A stretch of DNA of 64,000 nt, taken from positions 1-64,000 of the forward strand of contig NZ_CALXSK010000011.1 of the NCBI RefSeq assembly GCF_944391105.1, read 5' to 3'. Source of the DNA: an uncultured Victivallis sp. GTDB taxonomy: Bacteria; Verrucomicrobiota; Lentisphaeria; Victivallales; Victivallaceae. Positions 7,582-17,473 of this stretch are shown in pieces. Position 1 is the stretch's first letter. Each line of letters begins with the position of its first letter. Both the position numbers and the translations under genes were made by a program. The notes beneath the pieces were generated by a model, which was not told where the DNA came from, did not search any database, and saw only the letters and a program-made list of their open reading frames with translations.

Positions 7582-8865
7582 CTACAATCTTCCGCTTACG
7601 AGTTCTCTGGGCAGAAACCCCTTGATGTCATAGACAACCGCTTCGCTCTTTTTGTACCGGGCAACATCCAGAGTTGCGAATTCCCGGTGAGACACGGCCA
7701 GCACCACTGCGTCGTATGGATCCGACAGCTGCGATAGGTCGCGGAACGATGTCAACCCGTACTCCTTCGCAATTTCCGCCGGATCCGCCCAGGGATCATA
7801 GATGTCCACCTGACAGCCGAACTCCTCAAGGCCGCGAACCGTATCGACCGCATGGCTGTTGCGGATATCCGGACAATTTTCCTTGAACGTGATTCCGAGC
7901 TGCAGAATTCTTGCTCCGAGGACCTTGTGTCCCTTCCGGATCATCAGTTTCACGATTTCCGCGGCGATATACCGCCCCATGCCGTCATTGATGCGACGCC
8001 CGGCAAGAATCACTTCCGGAAGATAGCCGAGCGCCTGAGCCTTGTGCGTAAGGTAGTAGGGGTCAACCCCGATACAGTGCCCCCCGACCAGACCGGGTTT
8101 GAACTTGAGGAAATTCCATTTGGTCCCTGCCGCTTCGAGAACTTCACCGGTGTCGATGTTCATCAGATGGAAAATCTTGGCGAGTTCATTGACAAATGCG
8201 ATGTTCAGGTCGCGCTGGCTGTTTTCAATCACCTTCGCAGCTTCTGCGACTTTCAGGGAGGACGCCCGGTGTGTCCCGTTGGTCAGGATGGTGTTGTACA
8301 GGGCGTCTACGACATCGGCCGCACCGGGGGTCGAGCCGGAGGTGATTTTCAAAATCCGGGTCAGAGTGTGTTCCTTGTCGCCGGGATTGATCCGTTCGGG
8401 ACTGTATCCGCAGAAGAAGTCCCGGTTGAACTTCAGCCCGCTGAATTTTTCGAGAACGGGGACACACTCTTCTTCCGTGCAACCCGGATACACTGTACTC
8501 TCATAGATCACGATGACGCCGGGTTTCATGATTTTCCCCACTGTTTCGCTGGCTTTGTACAGTGGAGTCAGATCGGGCCGGTTGTATTTGTCCACGGGAG
8601 TCGGAACCGTGACGATGAATATGTCGCGATCCCGCAGATCATCCATCTCTCCGGAATATCGCAGAAAACGCGTTGTTTGAAGTTCTTCCGACGATGTCTC
8701 AAGAGTTGTGTCGACACCGCGGCGCAGGGAGTCCAGCCGTTCTTTCTTGATGTCGAAGCCGACCGTGTCGAATTTTTTCCCGAATTCGACCGCAAGCGGC
8801 AGACCGACGTAGCCAAGGCCGATCACGGCGAGTTTGAGTTCTCTGTTTTTAATTTTGGACAGCAT
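7582..8865 (-). CDS. UDP-N-acetyl-hexosamine 6-dehydrogenase (TviB/WbpO-like)
   Basis: A 427-aa member of the UDP-glucose/GDP-mannose dehydrogenase family. The Rossmann motif (IGLGYVGLPLAVEFGKKF) is at the N-terminus, and the catalytic cysteine sits in GGHCIGVDPYYLT at about residue 262. A C-terminal UDP-binding domain follows. The signature is closest to the TviB/VipA/WbpO branch, which makes UDP-HexNAc uronic acids in two NAD-dependent steps. The start has AAGGA about 10 nt upstream. It leads a minus-strand operon of epimerase, glycosyltransferase and flippase-like genes for a surface polysaccharide or lipid modification. Confidence 0.88.
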   Translation of the reverse strand: MLSKIKNRELKLAVIGLGYVGLPLAVEFGKKFDTVGFDIKKERLDSLRRGVDTTLETSSEELQTTRFLRYSGEMDDLRDRDIFIVTVPTPVDKYNRPDLTPLYKASETVGKIMKPGVIVIYESTVYPGCTEEECVPVLEKFSGLKFNRDFFCGYSPERINPGDKEHTLTRILKITSGSTPGAADVVDALYNTILTNGTHRASSLKVAEAAKVIENSQRDLNIAFVNELAKIFHLMNIDTGEVLEAAGTKWNFLKFKPGLVGGHCIGVDPYYLTHKAQALGYLPEVILAGRRINDGMGRYIAAEIVKLMIRKGHKVLGARILQLGITFKENCPDIRNSHAVDTVRGLEEFGCQVDIYDPWADPAEIAKEYGLTSFRDLSQLSDPYDAVVLAVSHREFATLDVARYKKSEAVVYDIKGFLPRELVSGRL

Positions 8866-9288
8866 TCATTCATGTTCCTTCTGTCACAATGCCTTCGTCC
8901 GGTAAAAACGGCCGGCGCCGATTGTTGAAAACGGGGCTTGCGCTGTGTTGAAAACCGCCGACGTTTCTCTTTTTCAGAGAATTCCTGCAATCCAGATAAA
9001 ATAGCATCATTCACCGACTTTTCAACTTCCACCCCTGCTTCCGGTCCGGAAATCCGGCGAAAAAACTCTTTCGCTCATGCTGTCGCAGTCGAAGATCGCT
9101 CCGGGTAGTTTTTGCGAATGGCGGGAGGAGGGCGGGGGAAGAAGTTTTCTGAAGCCGGAGTGAAAATTTTTTTTCAGGAATTTTCCATGAATATTTTATT
9201 TCCCAAATATTCAAAAAATATTCCATTCATGCTATTGCACCTGTGGGAAAAGTCACTATAGTTAAAGATAAAAGAATGAGGAATTCAG
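8866..9288. promoter_or_regulatory. Divergent intergenic region with LacI-gene promoter and inverted repeat
   Basis: This gap separates the leftward sugar-nucleotide operon from the rightward LacI gene. On the plus strand TTGCAC (9235-9240) and TATAGT (9257-9262), 16 bp apart, make a plausible promoter for the LacI gene. Just upstream, TGAATATTT (9188-9196) and AAATATTCA (9205-9213) form perfect 9-bp inverted arms, a candidate operator. Bases 8880-9180 show no gene that I can support. Confidence 0.5.
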
Positions 9289-10299
9289 ATGAGAACGGCA
9301 ATGGTATCGAATCCTGGCAGAATGAAATCCGATGTGACGATGAACGACATCGCCGAATATGCGAACGTATCCCAGACAACGGTTTCGCGGGTGATCAACA
9401 ATCATCCGGGGATCAACTCCGCGACCCGGCAGCTTGTGCTGGATGCGATGCAGAAGTTGAACTATCGCAATTGCGTCCACACCAGGGTTGCGATTGCGCT
9501 TTGTCCTCTTCCGGAGCAGAATGATCCGCTGGCGCTGGACTGTTTCAGTTCGATTGTTGCGGGGATTCAGGAGAGTTTCAATCCGCAGGAGTTTGATTTG
9601 TCGCTGCAGGTTCTGCCTTTCGGCGCGGAGGAATTGCCGAAACCGGAAAATCCTCAGGGGGTAATTCTGCTTGCCTATCCGGGAGAACAGCTCCGCAGCC
9701 ATCTGCGTGAACGGAAAATTCCCTATGTGATCGCATCGACGGACTGTTACACTCAGACGGAGGATCTTGTTGCTGTTGACGGGTTCAATGCCGGAGTGGC
9801 CGGGGCGTCGTGGCTGCTTTCCTCGGGTCGTACGCGTTTTGGTTTTCTGTTGACGGAATATGATTTGCCGCGTTATGCCGGATTTCAGATGGAGTTGATG
9901 CGTCGGGGAGTGCAGATCCGGCCGGAGGATCTCCGGCTGGTTCGTGATTCCGAGTACTCCTCTTTCATGGAGGAGGCCTATCAGTGGCTTGCGCAGGGTG
10001 ATTTGCCGGAGGTGCTGGTCATCAGTTACATCGATATTTCGATTGTGATAAGAAAAATGCTGATGATGAACCATATTCGAGTTCCGGAAGATGTGCTGAT
10101 CTTTTCATTTTCCCATCGTCCGAGGAAGAATTCGGAAATCTTCTATGCGAGTTTCGATCCCCGTTTGCTTGGGCGGCGTGCCGCATTGCGACTGATCGAA
10201 AAGTTCCGTTCTCCGGACGATTCGCCGATTCAGATCATGATCCCGATGCTGCCGGATGAAAACGAACGGAAGGCAAGAACCCTTAACACCCTATCATAA
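9289..10299 (+). CDS. LacI-family transcriptional regulator
   Basis: A 336-aa protein. The N-terminal helix-turn-helix with hinge helix ([20 protein letters not shown] at residues 18-37) is classical LacI. A periplasmic-binding-protein-like sensor domain follows to the end. The start ATG has GAGGA upstream. The product is expected to be cytoplasmic, to bind a palindromic operator and to respond to a sugar. It lies 11 bp upstream of a pseudopilin gene and then a secreted hydrolase gene, so the three probably form one transcription unit under its own control. Confidence 0.9.
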   Translation: MRTAMVSNPGRMKSDVTMNDIAEYANVSQTTVSRVINNHPGINSATRQLVLDAMQKLNYRNCVHTRVAIALCPLPEQNDPLALDCFSSIVAGIQESFNPQEFDLSLQVLPFGAEELPKPENPQGVILLAYPGEQLRSHLRERKIPYVIASTDCYTQTEDLVAVDGFNAGVAGASWLLSSGRTRFGFLLTEYDLPRYAGFQMELMRRGVQIRPEDLRLVRDSEYSSFMEEAYQWLAQGDLPEVLVISYIDISIVIRKMLMMNHIRVPEDVLIFSFSHRPRKNSEIFYASFDPRLLGRRAALRLIEKFRSPDDSPIQIMIPMLPDENERKARTLNTLS

Positions 10300-10310
10300 G
10301 GAGTTATGCA

Positions 10311-11036
10311 ATGAACCGACACTTTTTCACACTTATCGAGCTTCTTGTTGTAATTGCGATCATCGCAATTCTTGCCGCGATGCTGCTGCCGGCATTGCAG
10401 AAGGCGAGAGAGAGCGCCCGGGCATCGACCTGCATGTCGAATCAGAAACAGATTGCGCTGGCCGCGGTTCAGTATACCGGTGACAACAATGATTTCCTGC
10501 CGATGACCGGGGGCGCAGGGGGAACCCTGGGAAATTATGCCTGCTATCTCCTGAAAGGGCGGTATTTGCCAAGTACCGGAACGTTTGGTTCTGACTGGTG
10601 GTTGTTTGAGAATGCGCCGATGGGGATTGGCTTCAAACAGAAAAATGCGGGTGACTCCAGTGACGTATTCAGTTGTGCCGGAATTTCTCCTGATGATCTT
10701 GATCCCACTGTCGGGTTTTACCTGAACGGCTTCGGTACCCCGAGCGGAGTTATGGGCAACACGGCCGGAATTCGGATCAATCTGATCAAACAGCCGACTG
10801 TGGTTGTCCTGACCTATGACGGTACCAATTTTGCAAATGGTTCCAATGAGAAATTCTGGGCTCCGGTCTGGCATGGGTTCTGGAATTATGATTATATGGT
10901 TGTCCAAATCGCATTCCGTCACTCTTCAAGGAGCAACGTTTCCCGGGTGGATGGTCATGTTGACCGGATTCAGCGGAATCCGGATGACGTGACGGAAGTC
11001 TCTTTCGCACGTGGCAGCGCGTTCGCTTACAAGTAA
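10311..11036 (+). CDS. Pseudopilin-like protein with H-X9-DG C-terminus
   Basis: A 241-aa protein opening with a type IV prepilin/type II pseudopilin signal: [20 protein letters not shown], with Glu five residues after the FT boundary. Near the end [14 protein letters not shown] fits the H-X9-DG motif known from pseudopilin-like families that are expanded in Planctomycetes, Verrucomicrobia and Lentisphaerae. The middle has a globular domain with SNQKQI and LPMTGG. AAGGAG lies upstream of the ATG. It stands between a LacI regulator and a secreted hydrolase, and the second such locus in the window repeats this order. Its role may be in export or surface display of the enzyme. Confidence 0.88.
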   Translation: MNRHFFTLIELLVVIAIIAILAAMLLPALQKARESARASTCMSNQKQIALAAVQYTGDNNDFLPMTGGAGGTLGNYACYLLKGRYLPSTGTFGSDWWLFENAPMGIGFKQKNAGDSSDVFSCAGISPDDLDPTVGFYLNGFGTPSGVMGNTAGIRINLIKQPTVVVLTYDGTNFANGSNEKFWAPVWHGFWNYDYMVVQIAFRHSSRSNVSRVDGHVDRIQRNPDDVTEVSFARGSAFAYK

Positions 11037-11060
11037 TTCGGGTAGCAGGAGGTTTTCATC

Positions 11061-13775
11061 ATGAAATTTCTGATTGTTCTTGTGGCGCTGTTTATTCTTG
11101 TCCCGGGGCTAGAGGCTGCTGATGGGCCACTCTCCTCAGTGAAAGGTGTGATTTACCGTTATCTTGATGCCGATGGGGAGCCCGTTCCCGGCAGTAAGTG
11201 GAACGATCCGGAGAATACGTATCTGACCGACGGCGCGGTCGATACCAAGCAGGTTGCCCAGACCGTCTTTCGTGAGCGGCAGGAAAAAGTTATGCGTGTC
11301 CGCTTTGAATTTCCGTTTCCGGTTACGGTGACACGGGCGCAGCTCGGCTGGATGTGGGGATTTAACGATGAGCACTGGTTCGATACGGCGGAGTTTTTTT
11401 CCGGAAATTCCGCAGAGGCTATGACGCCGATTTGCGTGTTTTCGAATCCCGGAGACCGGAAAGAGAACTGTGCGGTTTTTGAAATTCCGTTTCCCCAGCC
11501 GGTGTCGGCACGTCTCTTTGAGATCGTCATCTCCCAGAAGGCCGCGCCGAAGCGGTTTATGTTTGCCATATCGGAAGTTTCGCTTCTGGGGCCGGATTCG
11601 CAGTTGGGGCGTCTGCAGTTGGCGGGGAACCGGGAGAGCGGCGAACTTGTGTTTGTCCGTCAACTGCCGGCAAATGTGTACGATTCAGCTTCTCCGGTTG
11701 AGCCGGAGATTTTCATCGGAATGAGACCGGGTGAAACCGGCGTACTTGGTTACGCCGTATATGACTATTTCGGCAATCGCGTCGATGACGGCAGATTTTC
11801 TTCGCTCAGACAGGAGGAGATTTCATTGCCGCTCGGGAAGATGGAGCCGGGGTATTACACGATCGAAGCGGAAGCGGAGCTGACCGGTTCGGACGGTGCC
11901 GTGCGACGTTCCCGGGGATCGACGGCTCTGGTTGTTCAACCATTTCGGCTTCGGAGTGCGCAAGAGGCGAGGGAGGCCGATGCCAGGTTCGGGATTCAGC
12001 TCGGGTTCGGGACTCCGGAACTCTCTGACGCATTAACTCGGCTCGGTCTGCCGTTCCGCCGCGGACTGCTCTGTTTCGGCCCGCTGGCCGGAACGAAGGA
12101 GAAACCGGACTGGAGCCGTGAGGATCGTTTTTTGAAAGAGTATTTCATCGATCAGCCGAACATCGGCTGCTATGAAGTCAAAACCTATCCATCTTATTGT
12201 ACGGATGATACTTCCAATCCGAACTGGTCGATCCGGAAACCGACCCGACGTGAGGAGTACATGGCGTTCATCCGTGAACAGGTTCGCCGCGTCCCCGCCG
12301 GGCAGAATCTCTTCGAGGTCTGGAATGAGCCATGGGACCACATCAACGCGAAGGAGTTTGCCGAGCTGGCACAATGGACCGTGCAGGCGATCAAGAGCGT
12401 TCGTCCCGATGCACAGGTCGGGCCGAATCTCGGGCCGATGGGGCATCTTGCGGGTGTCTGCAGGGCAGGCGGCATGAAAGATATGGATTTTCTTTCGATT
12501 CACCCTTACAGTCCGGATTTTACATCGACCCCGGAGAGTGCCGAGTTGCGGCAGCGGATTCGCAATTACCGCAAACTGTTGCGCGAGGAGCTCGGGCGGG
12601 AGTTGCCGCTTTATGTCACGGAGATCGGCTGGCCGACGCCGAAGTCCGGGCCGTGCGTGAACAGCGAGAAACAGCAGGCCGCCTACATGGCGCGCGCTTC
12701 CCTCATCATGCTCGCCGAGGATGTCAGGGGAATCATGCCTTACTGCCTCGGCCAATCGGAGAAGAATCCGGCCGACAAGGAACATTTTTTCGGTTTCTTC
12801 CGCAGCGACAACACCCCGAAGCCGGTGGTCGCCGCCTATGCGACGGTCGCGCGCCTCTTCGAAGGATGCCGGTTCCTCGGCGACCTGAAGCTTGGAACCG
12901 ACATCGGCGCGATGCTGTTCCAACGTCCCGACGGCGTGCGGATTGCGGCGCTGTATACCGACGGCATCTCCGCGAAGATTCTCTTCCGCCCCGATGCGGA
13001 ATCCGTGAGGCTGACCGACATCACCGGGCGCGAGCGGAAAATCGAGGTGCGGAACGGTAAACTGCCGCTCACGCTGACCGATGATCCGATCTATCTTACC
13101 GGAGTCGGTCCTGCTCTTGAAAAGCTGCTCTCCCCGACGGGTGGCGACTGGAGCCGCATCCGGAAACGCATGGAACGCAACTGCCGGTATGCTGAAACAT
13201 TCGAAACCGCGTTTGCCGGGGAAACTCCACAATGGAAATTTTCTCTGCCGGGCGTTCCGGAGAGCGAATTCTCCGTTCGCTGGGATGCGGCCTGGAATCG
13301 GGAGTATCTGTTTTTGCATTTCGACATCACCGACATTCAGCCCGGATTCAACCCCGCATCGGGCGCGGGCATCTGGCGAGGGGATGCGATCGAACTCTTC
13401 ATCGGTGCGGAACCGGATCGGATCGTGCCGGGATTTTTGAAGGAGGCCGACCATCAGCTGCTTCTGACTCCGTTCGGTGACGGCGGAAAAAAGGAAATCG
13501 CCGTCTATGGCGTCTGCGGCCGGGAGGAGTTACGGGAAAAAAACGTTCCCGGTGTGAAAACCGTCTATACACGCGGCGAAAAGGGATGGAAGGCGCGACT
13601 CGCGATTCCGTTCGCAGCGCTCGGACTGCCGGAAGGGCCGGGGGAGACGATCGCGCTTGAAGTCGCTGTCGACGATCTGGGGAAAAATTATCCGCGGCGA
13701 CAGGGAAACTCGAACTCCTACGCAGACAACAGCGGGAATCCGGCCATCTGGTCACTGTTGCATTTGCGCCGTTGA
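11061..13775 (+). CDS. Secreted GH-A clan glycoside hydrolase (GH39/GH5-like) with C-terminal CBM9-like domain
   Basis: A 904-aa protein with a signal peptide (MKFLIVLVALFILVPGLEAA). An N-terminal discoidin-like segment precedes a TIM-barrel region at about 310-620. The catalytic pair is visible as E423 in EVWNEPW (acid/base) and E521 in YVTEIGWPT (nucleophile). The last 200 residues resemble a family 9 carbohydrate-binding or DOMON-like domain (GDAIELFIGAEPDR, WKARLAIPFAALGLPEGPGE). It is a retaining glycosidase acting outside the cytoplasm. The substrate is unclear, and beta-xyloside or mixed galactan are possible. AGGAGG precedes the ATG. Confidence 0.8.
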   Translation: MKFLIVLVALFILVPGLEAADGPLSSVKGVIYRYLDADGEPVPGSKWNDPENTYLTDGAVDTKQVAQTVFRERQEKVMRVRFEFPFPVTVTRAQLGWMWGFNDEHWFDTAEFFSGNSAEAMTPICVFSNPGDRKENCAVFEIPFPQPVSARLFEIVISQKAAPKRFMFAISEVSLLGPDSQLGRLQLAGNRESGELVFVRQLPANVYDSASPVEPEIFIGMRPGETGVLGYAVYDYFGNRVDDGRFSSLRQEEISLPLGKMEPGYYTIEAEAELTGSDGAVRRSRGSTALVVQPFRLRSAQEAREADARFGIQLGFGTPELSDALTRLGLPFRRGLLCFGPLAGTKEKPDWSREDRFLKEYFIDQPNIGCYEVKTYPSYCTDDTSNPNWSIRKPTRREEYMAFIREQVRRVPAGQNLFEVWNEPWDHINAKEFAELAQWTVQAIKSVRPDAQVGPNLGPMGHLAGVCRAGGMKDMDFLSIHPYSPDFTSTPESAELRQRIRNYRKLLREELGRELPLYVTEIGWPTPKSGPCVNSEKQQAAYMARASLIMLAEDVRGIMPYCLGQSEKNPADKEHFFGFFRSDNTPKPVVAAYATVARLFEGCRFLGDLKLGTDIGAMLFQRPDGVRIAALYTDGISAKILFRPDAESVRLTDITGRERKIEVRNGKLPLTLTDDPIYLTGVGPALEKLLSPTGGDWSRIRKRMERNCRYAETFETAFAGETPQWKFSLPGVPESEFSVRWDAAWNREYLFLHFDITDIQPGFNPASGAGIWRGDAIELFIGAEPDRIVPGFLKEADHQLLLTPFGDGGKKEIAVYGVCGREELREKNVPGVKTVYTRGEKGWKARLAIPFAALGLPEGPGETIALEVAVDDLGKNYPRRQGNSNSYADNSGNPAIWSLLHLRR

Positions 13776-13871
13776 AGGCATCTGCGCAAGAGCGGTGTTT
13801 CCCGCTTGACAAATCCATTTTTCGGCGGTAGTGTAAGATTGAGTTGAGCTGAGCCGAGGGAGGGATTTGTC

Positions 13872-15218
13872 ATGAGGCGTATGGTATGGGTTCTGATGTT
13901 GTGTCTGGCCGCTGCGGTCGTTGCTCCGGCCGAGGAGGCGCTGTCGCTGCCGGAGCTTCCGGAACGTGTCGCCGAAACCAGTTCGGAGAAGAAAAATCCC
14001 GCTCCGGAAAAAGAACGGGAGGAGGATACCGAACTCGACCGGATCCTCTCCGGCGAACAGGCTCTTCCCGTTTTGAACGAGGAGCGGATCGCCGCAAAAG
14101 TCGATCGCCGCTTCACTGAGGCGGAAAACTGGTTTGTCCGCGAAAAGGATGCGCTTTTCACTCTGCTCATCGCTTCCGGTATCGCGATTCTTGCGGGCGC
14201 CGCGCTCGCATTCGGACTCCGGTGGCTCGTCGCGCGCAGCGACGCCGAATGCCGCAGAATGCGCTGGCAGTTCATCGCGGCGCTTTCCGGACCGGTGATT
14301 CTTATGGTCGTTTCCGGGGTCATCTTCCTCTTTCTGCTGCCGGTGCTCCACTCGCTGCCGGAACTTTATCCGCTCGACGCACGGCTCTTCTTCACGTGGA
14401 TCACGCTGCTCGCGGCCCGGGCCGGGTTCCAGCTCATTACGCTGCTCGACGTCAAGATGCGCGCATTTGCAAAGCGCCCCGACAACAGTCTCGATTCGCT
14501 CATGGTCGACATCACGCGGAAGCTCCTGAAGATCGTCCTCGCGGTCGTGACCGTTCTCTTCATCGGGCAGAGCATCTTTCAACTGAACATCACAACTTTG
14601 CTGGCAGGCGCCGGCGTGGTCGGACTGGCCGTCGCATTCGCCTCGCGCGAGACGCTGTCGAATTTCTTCGGCACGCTCGTCATCATTCTCGACCGTCCGT
14701 TCCGGATCGGCGACCGTGTGCAGATCGGCGACGTGAACGGCCTCGTGCAGTCGGTCGGTATGCGCAGCACCCGCGTGATCACCGCGAACGAAAGTGTTTT
14801 TTCCATCCCGAACAGCCGCATCGCCGAACAGCCGATCGAAAACATCAGCAACCGCGGCGTAATCCGCTACACGCTGGTTCTGGGACTCGATTACGCAACC
14901 TCCGCCGAACAGCTCCAACAGGCGATGACGATTCTGCGCGAGATCACGACCGATTTCAAGGGAAAAGATCAGCCGCAGTATTTCCCCCGGATCTTCTTCG
15001 AGGAGTTCGGCGCTTCCGCGTTGAACATCCGGGTCATCATGTGGCTCAAGACCACGAGCTTCGATCGGGAGGAGCAGCTGCGGACCGAGGTGAATCTGAC
15101 GATTCTGCAACGATTCAACGAGGCGGGACTTTCGCTCGCATTCAACACTGTGACGAACAATCTCACCGGCTCGGTCCAGCTTTTGCCGCCGCCTGTTCCT
15201 GCGAGTCCGCAGTCGTAA
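13872..15218 (+). CDS. Mechanosensitive ion channel, MscS family
   Basis: A 448-aa protein with a signal-like N-terminus, a periplasmic charged stretch and membrane helices at about 95-120, 140-160, 175-195 and 225-270. The pore helix and beta domain carry the MscS signature (GVVGLAVAFASRETLSNFFG, then PFRIGDRVQIGDVNGLVQSV). It should gate under membrane tension in the inner membrane to release solutes at hypo-osmotic shock. GAGGGAGGG lies upstream of the ATG. A TTGACA at 13806 may be part of its promoter. It converges on the sirtuin gene with a 16-bp gap. Confidence 0.92.
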   Translation: MRRMVWVLMLCLAAAVVAPAEEALSLPELPERVAETSSEKKNPAPEKEREEDTELDRILSGEQALPVLNEERIAAKVDRRFTEAENWFVREKDALFTLLIASGIAILAGAALAFGLRWLVARSDAECRRMRWQFIAALSGPVILMVVSGVIFLFLLPVLHSLPELYPLDARLFFTWITLLAARAGFQLITLLDVKMRAFAKRPDNSLDSLMVDITRKLLKIVLAVVTVLFIGQSIFQLNITTLLAGAGVVGLAVAFASRETLSNFFGTLVIILDRPFRIGDRVQIGDVNGLVQSVGMRSTRVITANESVFSIPNSRIAEQPIENISNRGVIRYTLVLGLDYATSAEQLQQAMTILREITTDFKGKDQPQYFPRIFFEEFGASALNIRVIMWLKTTSFDREEQLRTEVNLTILQRFNEAGLSLAFNTVTNNLTGSVQLLPPPVPASPQS

Positions 15219-15234
15219 TCAGGGGGAGGGGCGC

Positions 15235-15981
15235 TCACTGGTTTTCGAGCCAGCTTTCGAGGTCGCCGAACACCTCCTGCAGGTCGCTGTACCGTGCGGC
15301 GGCGTAACGGTCGAGCGGCGTCGGCTGGGCGTTTACGATCACGATTTTTCCGCCGCCGTAGTGGGTCGCCAGCGGCAGCGAAGCGGCGGGCTGTACGGTC
15401 AGGCTGCTGCCGAGCACGAGCAGCAGATCCGCTTTCCCCATCTCCTTGAACGCCTGATTGAGCAGCGACTCGTCAAGATTTTCGCCGTAAAAGACGATGT
15501 CCGGCTTGATCACGCCGCCGCAGGAACAGCGCGGCAGCTCATCGGCGAGCACTTTCGGCGCGATTTCTTTGTAGGAGAACTCCTTCCGGCAGCGCAAACA
15601 GTGGTGATGAGCGGGACTTCCGTGCAGTTCATAGACGTTTCTGCTGCCCGCTTTCTGATGCAGCAGATCGATGTTCTGCGTGTAGACGCTCGAAAGCATG
15701 CCGCGCGCTTCGAGTTTCGCGAGAACCCGGTGGACGGCCGCGGGATGGAAATCGTCGAGCCGGTAGATGAACTCCTTTGCCCATTGGTAAAAGAGGGAGG
15801 GATCTTCATAAAAGCACTCCAGTGAAAGAATTTCCTCCACCTGCCGGCCGTGCCACGGCTGAAGATAGACGCCGTTTTTTCCACGGAAATCACGGATTCC
15901 CGAGAGCGTCGAGATTCCCGCTCCCGTGAATGCGATGGTGTTGCGGGACTCCCGCAGAAATTGTTTGAGATCATCGTGCAT
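15235..15981 (-). CDS. cobB: SIR2-family NAD-dependent protein deacylase
   Basis: A 248-aa protein. GAGIS near 20-24 binds NAD, QNID at 102-105 and H120 (ELHGS) form the active site, and four cysteines (128, 131, 152, 154) bind zinc. It removes acyl groups from lysine using NAD. I chose the ATG at 15981 because CAGGGAG lies about 9 nt upstream; an earlier ATG at 16041 would overlap the MATE gene. It is third in a MarR - MATE - sirtuin operon, with 28 bp to the MATE stop. Confidence 0.92.
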   Translation of the reverse strand: MHDDLKQFLRESRNTIAFTGAGISTLSGIRDFRGKNGVYLQPWHGRQVEEILSLECFYEDPSLFYQWAKEFIYRLDDFHPAAVHRVLAKLEARGMLSSVYTQNIDLLHQKAGSRNVYELHGSPAHHHCLRCRKEFSYKEIAPKVLADELPRCSCGGVIKPDIVFYGENLDESLLNQAFKEMGKADLLLVLGSSLTVQPAASLPLATHYGGGKIVIVNAQPTPLDRYAAARYSDLQEVFGDLESWLENQ

Positions 15982-16009
15982 GGTGAACAACTCCCTGTCT
16001 GTGAGCTGG

Positions 16010-17473
16010 TTATTGTGTGTCGCTCTGACTGTCGATTTCATTTTGGTGCGTCGCGAGTACCCGGAGTCGGTTCAAGAGTCCCCGCCCGGGTTTCATCGGG
16101 ACGGCGCTCTGCTGCGGCGGGGCTCCGTCGGCAGGGAGGTGGTTGACCATGTGCCGCGCAAGCAGATAGCCGATGCCGCCGGCAAGCACGTCGGCCGCAA
16201 GCCGTGCCGCGAAGAGCGCAACGAGCGAATGCAAATAGAGCGCGAGCAGTGAGAGCGGAATCATCAATCCGATGATCCGCAGCGCATTCAGCCAGGCCGC
16301 CACGGCCGGTCGTCCGCAGCCGGTGAAGAAAAATCCCGAGTAACGGTGGATTTCAATCATGCCGAACCCCCACGGAATGATGTACATGCAAAGTGTCATG
16401 ATCTGCTGGACATCCTGATCCGGCGAGAAGAACCGCACGAGCACCGGCGCCGCGAAAAAGTAGATCACCGCCATCCCCAGCAGGAACAGAAATGCAAACC
16501 GCATGGCAAATCTGCGACAGGCCCGGATCCGGTCGTAGAGTCTTGCTCCGTAGTTCTGACCGACCATCGAGAGCAGCGGGATGCCCAGCGCCATCGGGAA
16601 GATGAAGGCGACCATTTCAAGCCGCCCGGCCGCCGCTGTCGCCGCGACGGCCGTGTCTCCGAATGCCGCCGTGATCCGCGTGATGATCGTCGACCCGATC
16701 GGCATCATGAGCATGCCGAGCGAGGCCGGAATCGCGAACCGGATGACCAGTTTCCAGGAACCTTTGAGCTGACGCCACGGAATCCGTTCGAACCGGAGCA
16801 GTCCGTGCCGCTTGTAAAGCACATAAAGCACCACCAGTGTCGCCACGAGCTGTGAGCCGATGGTCGCGAGAGCCGCGCCGCGGATTCCCATCGCCGGAAC
16901 AGGGCCGAATCCGAAGATGAAGATCGGGTCGAAAATGACGTTGATGAACATTCCGATAATCATCATGCCGCTTGCGACCTTCGAGTCGCCCGCCGCGATC
17001 AGCAGGTCGTTCCCCGTCATCGAGAGTGACGCGGTCGCGCAGCCGAAATACCAGATGTTCATGTACCCCTTGACCAGTTCCAGTGTCTCGCCAGTCGCGC
17101 CGAACTGTTCGAACGTCCATTCCGATGTGGCCATTCCCAGCAGCGCCAGCACGATCGAAACGAGGAAGATCAGCAGGATTCCGGAGGAGACGAGCCGCGT
17201 CGCCTTGCTTTTGCGCCCGCTCCCGAGCGCCTGTGCGGCAGTGGTCATCACGCCGGAGGCGAGCCCGCGGAAAAGACAGCCGATCAGCATGATGACCGGA
17301 AACGTGAACCCCATCGCCGCCAGCGGCGACTTGCCGAGCTGTCCGACGAAGTAGGTGTCGGCGATGTTGTAGCCGGACATGGCGAGTGTTCCGGCCAGCA
17401 TCGCGCATCCGGTTTTGAGCATGGTTCCCTGAATGGAACCGCGGGTGTAAACGGCATCGTCCTTTTTCAGCAT
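16010..17473 (-). CDS. MATE-family efflux transporter
   Basis: A 487-aa protein with about twelve membrane helices and the MATE pattern of two six-helix halves (N-terminal NIADTYFVGQLG, with an equivalent stretch near residue 270, ITAAFGDTAVAA). It should export cationic drugs or metabolites using a sodium or proton gradient in the inner membrane. It overlaps the upstream MarR gene by 7 bp, which ties its expression to that regulator. The hydrophilic C-terminal tail of about 40 residues is longer than usual. Confidence 0.9.
   Translation of the reverse strand: MLKKDDAVYTRGSIQGTMLKTGCAMLAGTLAMSGYNIADTYFVGQLGKSPLAAMGFTFPVIMLIGCLFRGLASGVMTTAAQALGSGRKSKATRLVSSGILLIFLVSIVLALLGMATSEWTFEQFGATGETLELVKGYMNIWYFGCATASLSMTGNDLLIAAGDSKVASGMMIIGMFINVIFDPIFIFGFGPVPAMGIRGAALATIGSQLVATLVVLYVLYKRHGLLRFERIPWRQLKGSWKLVIRFAIPASLGMLMMPIGSTIITRITAAFGDTAVAATAAAGRLEMVAFIFPMALGIPLLSMVGQNYGARLYDRIRACRRFAMRFAFLFLLGMAVIYFFAAPVLVRFFSPDQDVQQIMTLCMYIIPWGFGMIEIHRYSGFFFTGCGRPAVAAWLNALRIIGLMIPLSLLALYLHSLVALFAARLAADVLAGGIGYLLARHMVNHLPADGAPPQQSAVPMKPGRGLLNRLRVLATHQNEIDSQSDTQ

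Noticed and set aside
12033..13454. 473-aa minus-strand open frame
   Set aside because: Shadow of the secreted hydrolase gene at 11061-13775.
13752..15110. 452-aa minus-strand open frame
   Set aside because: Shadow of the MscS gene.
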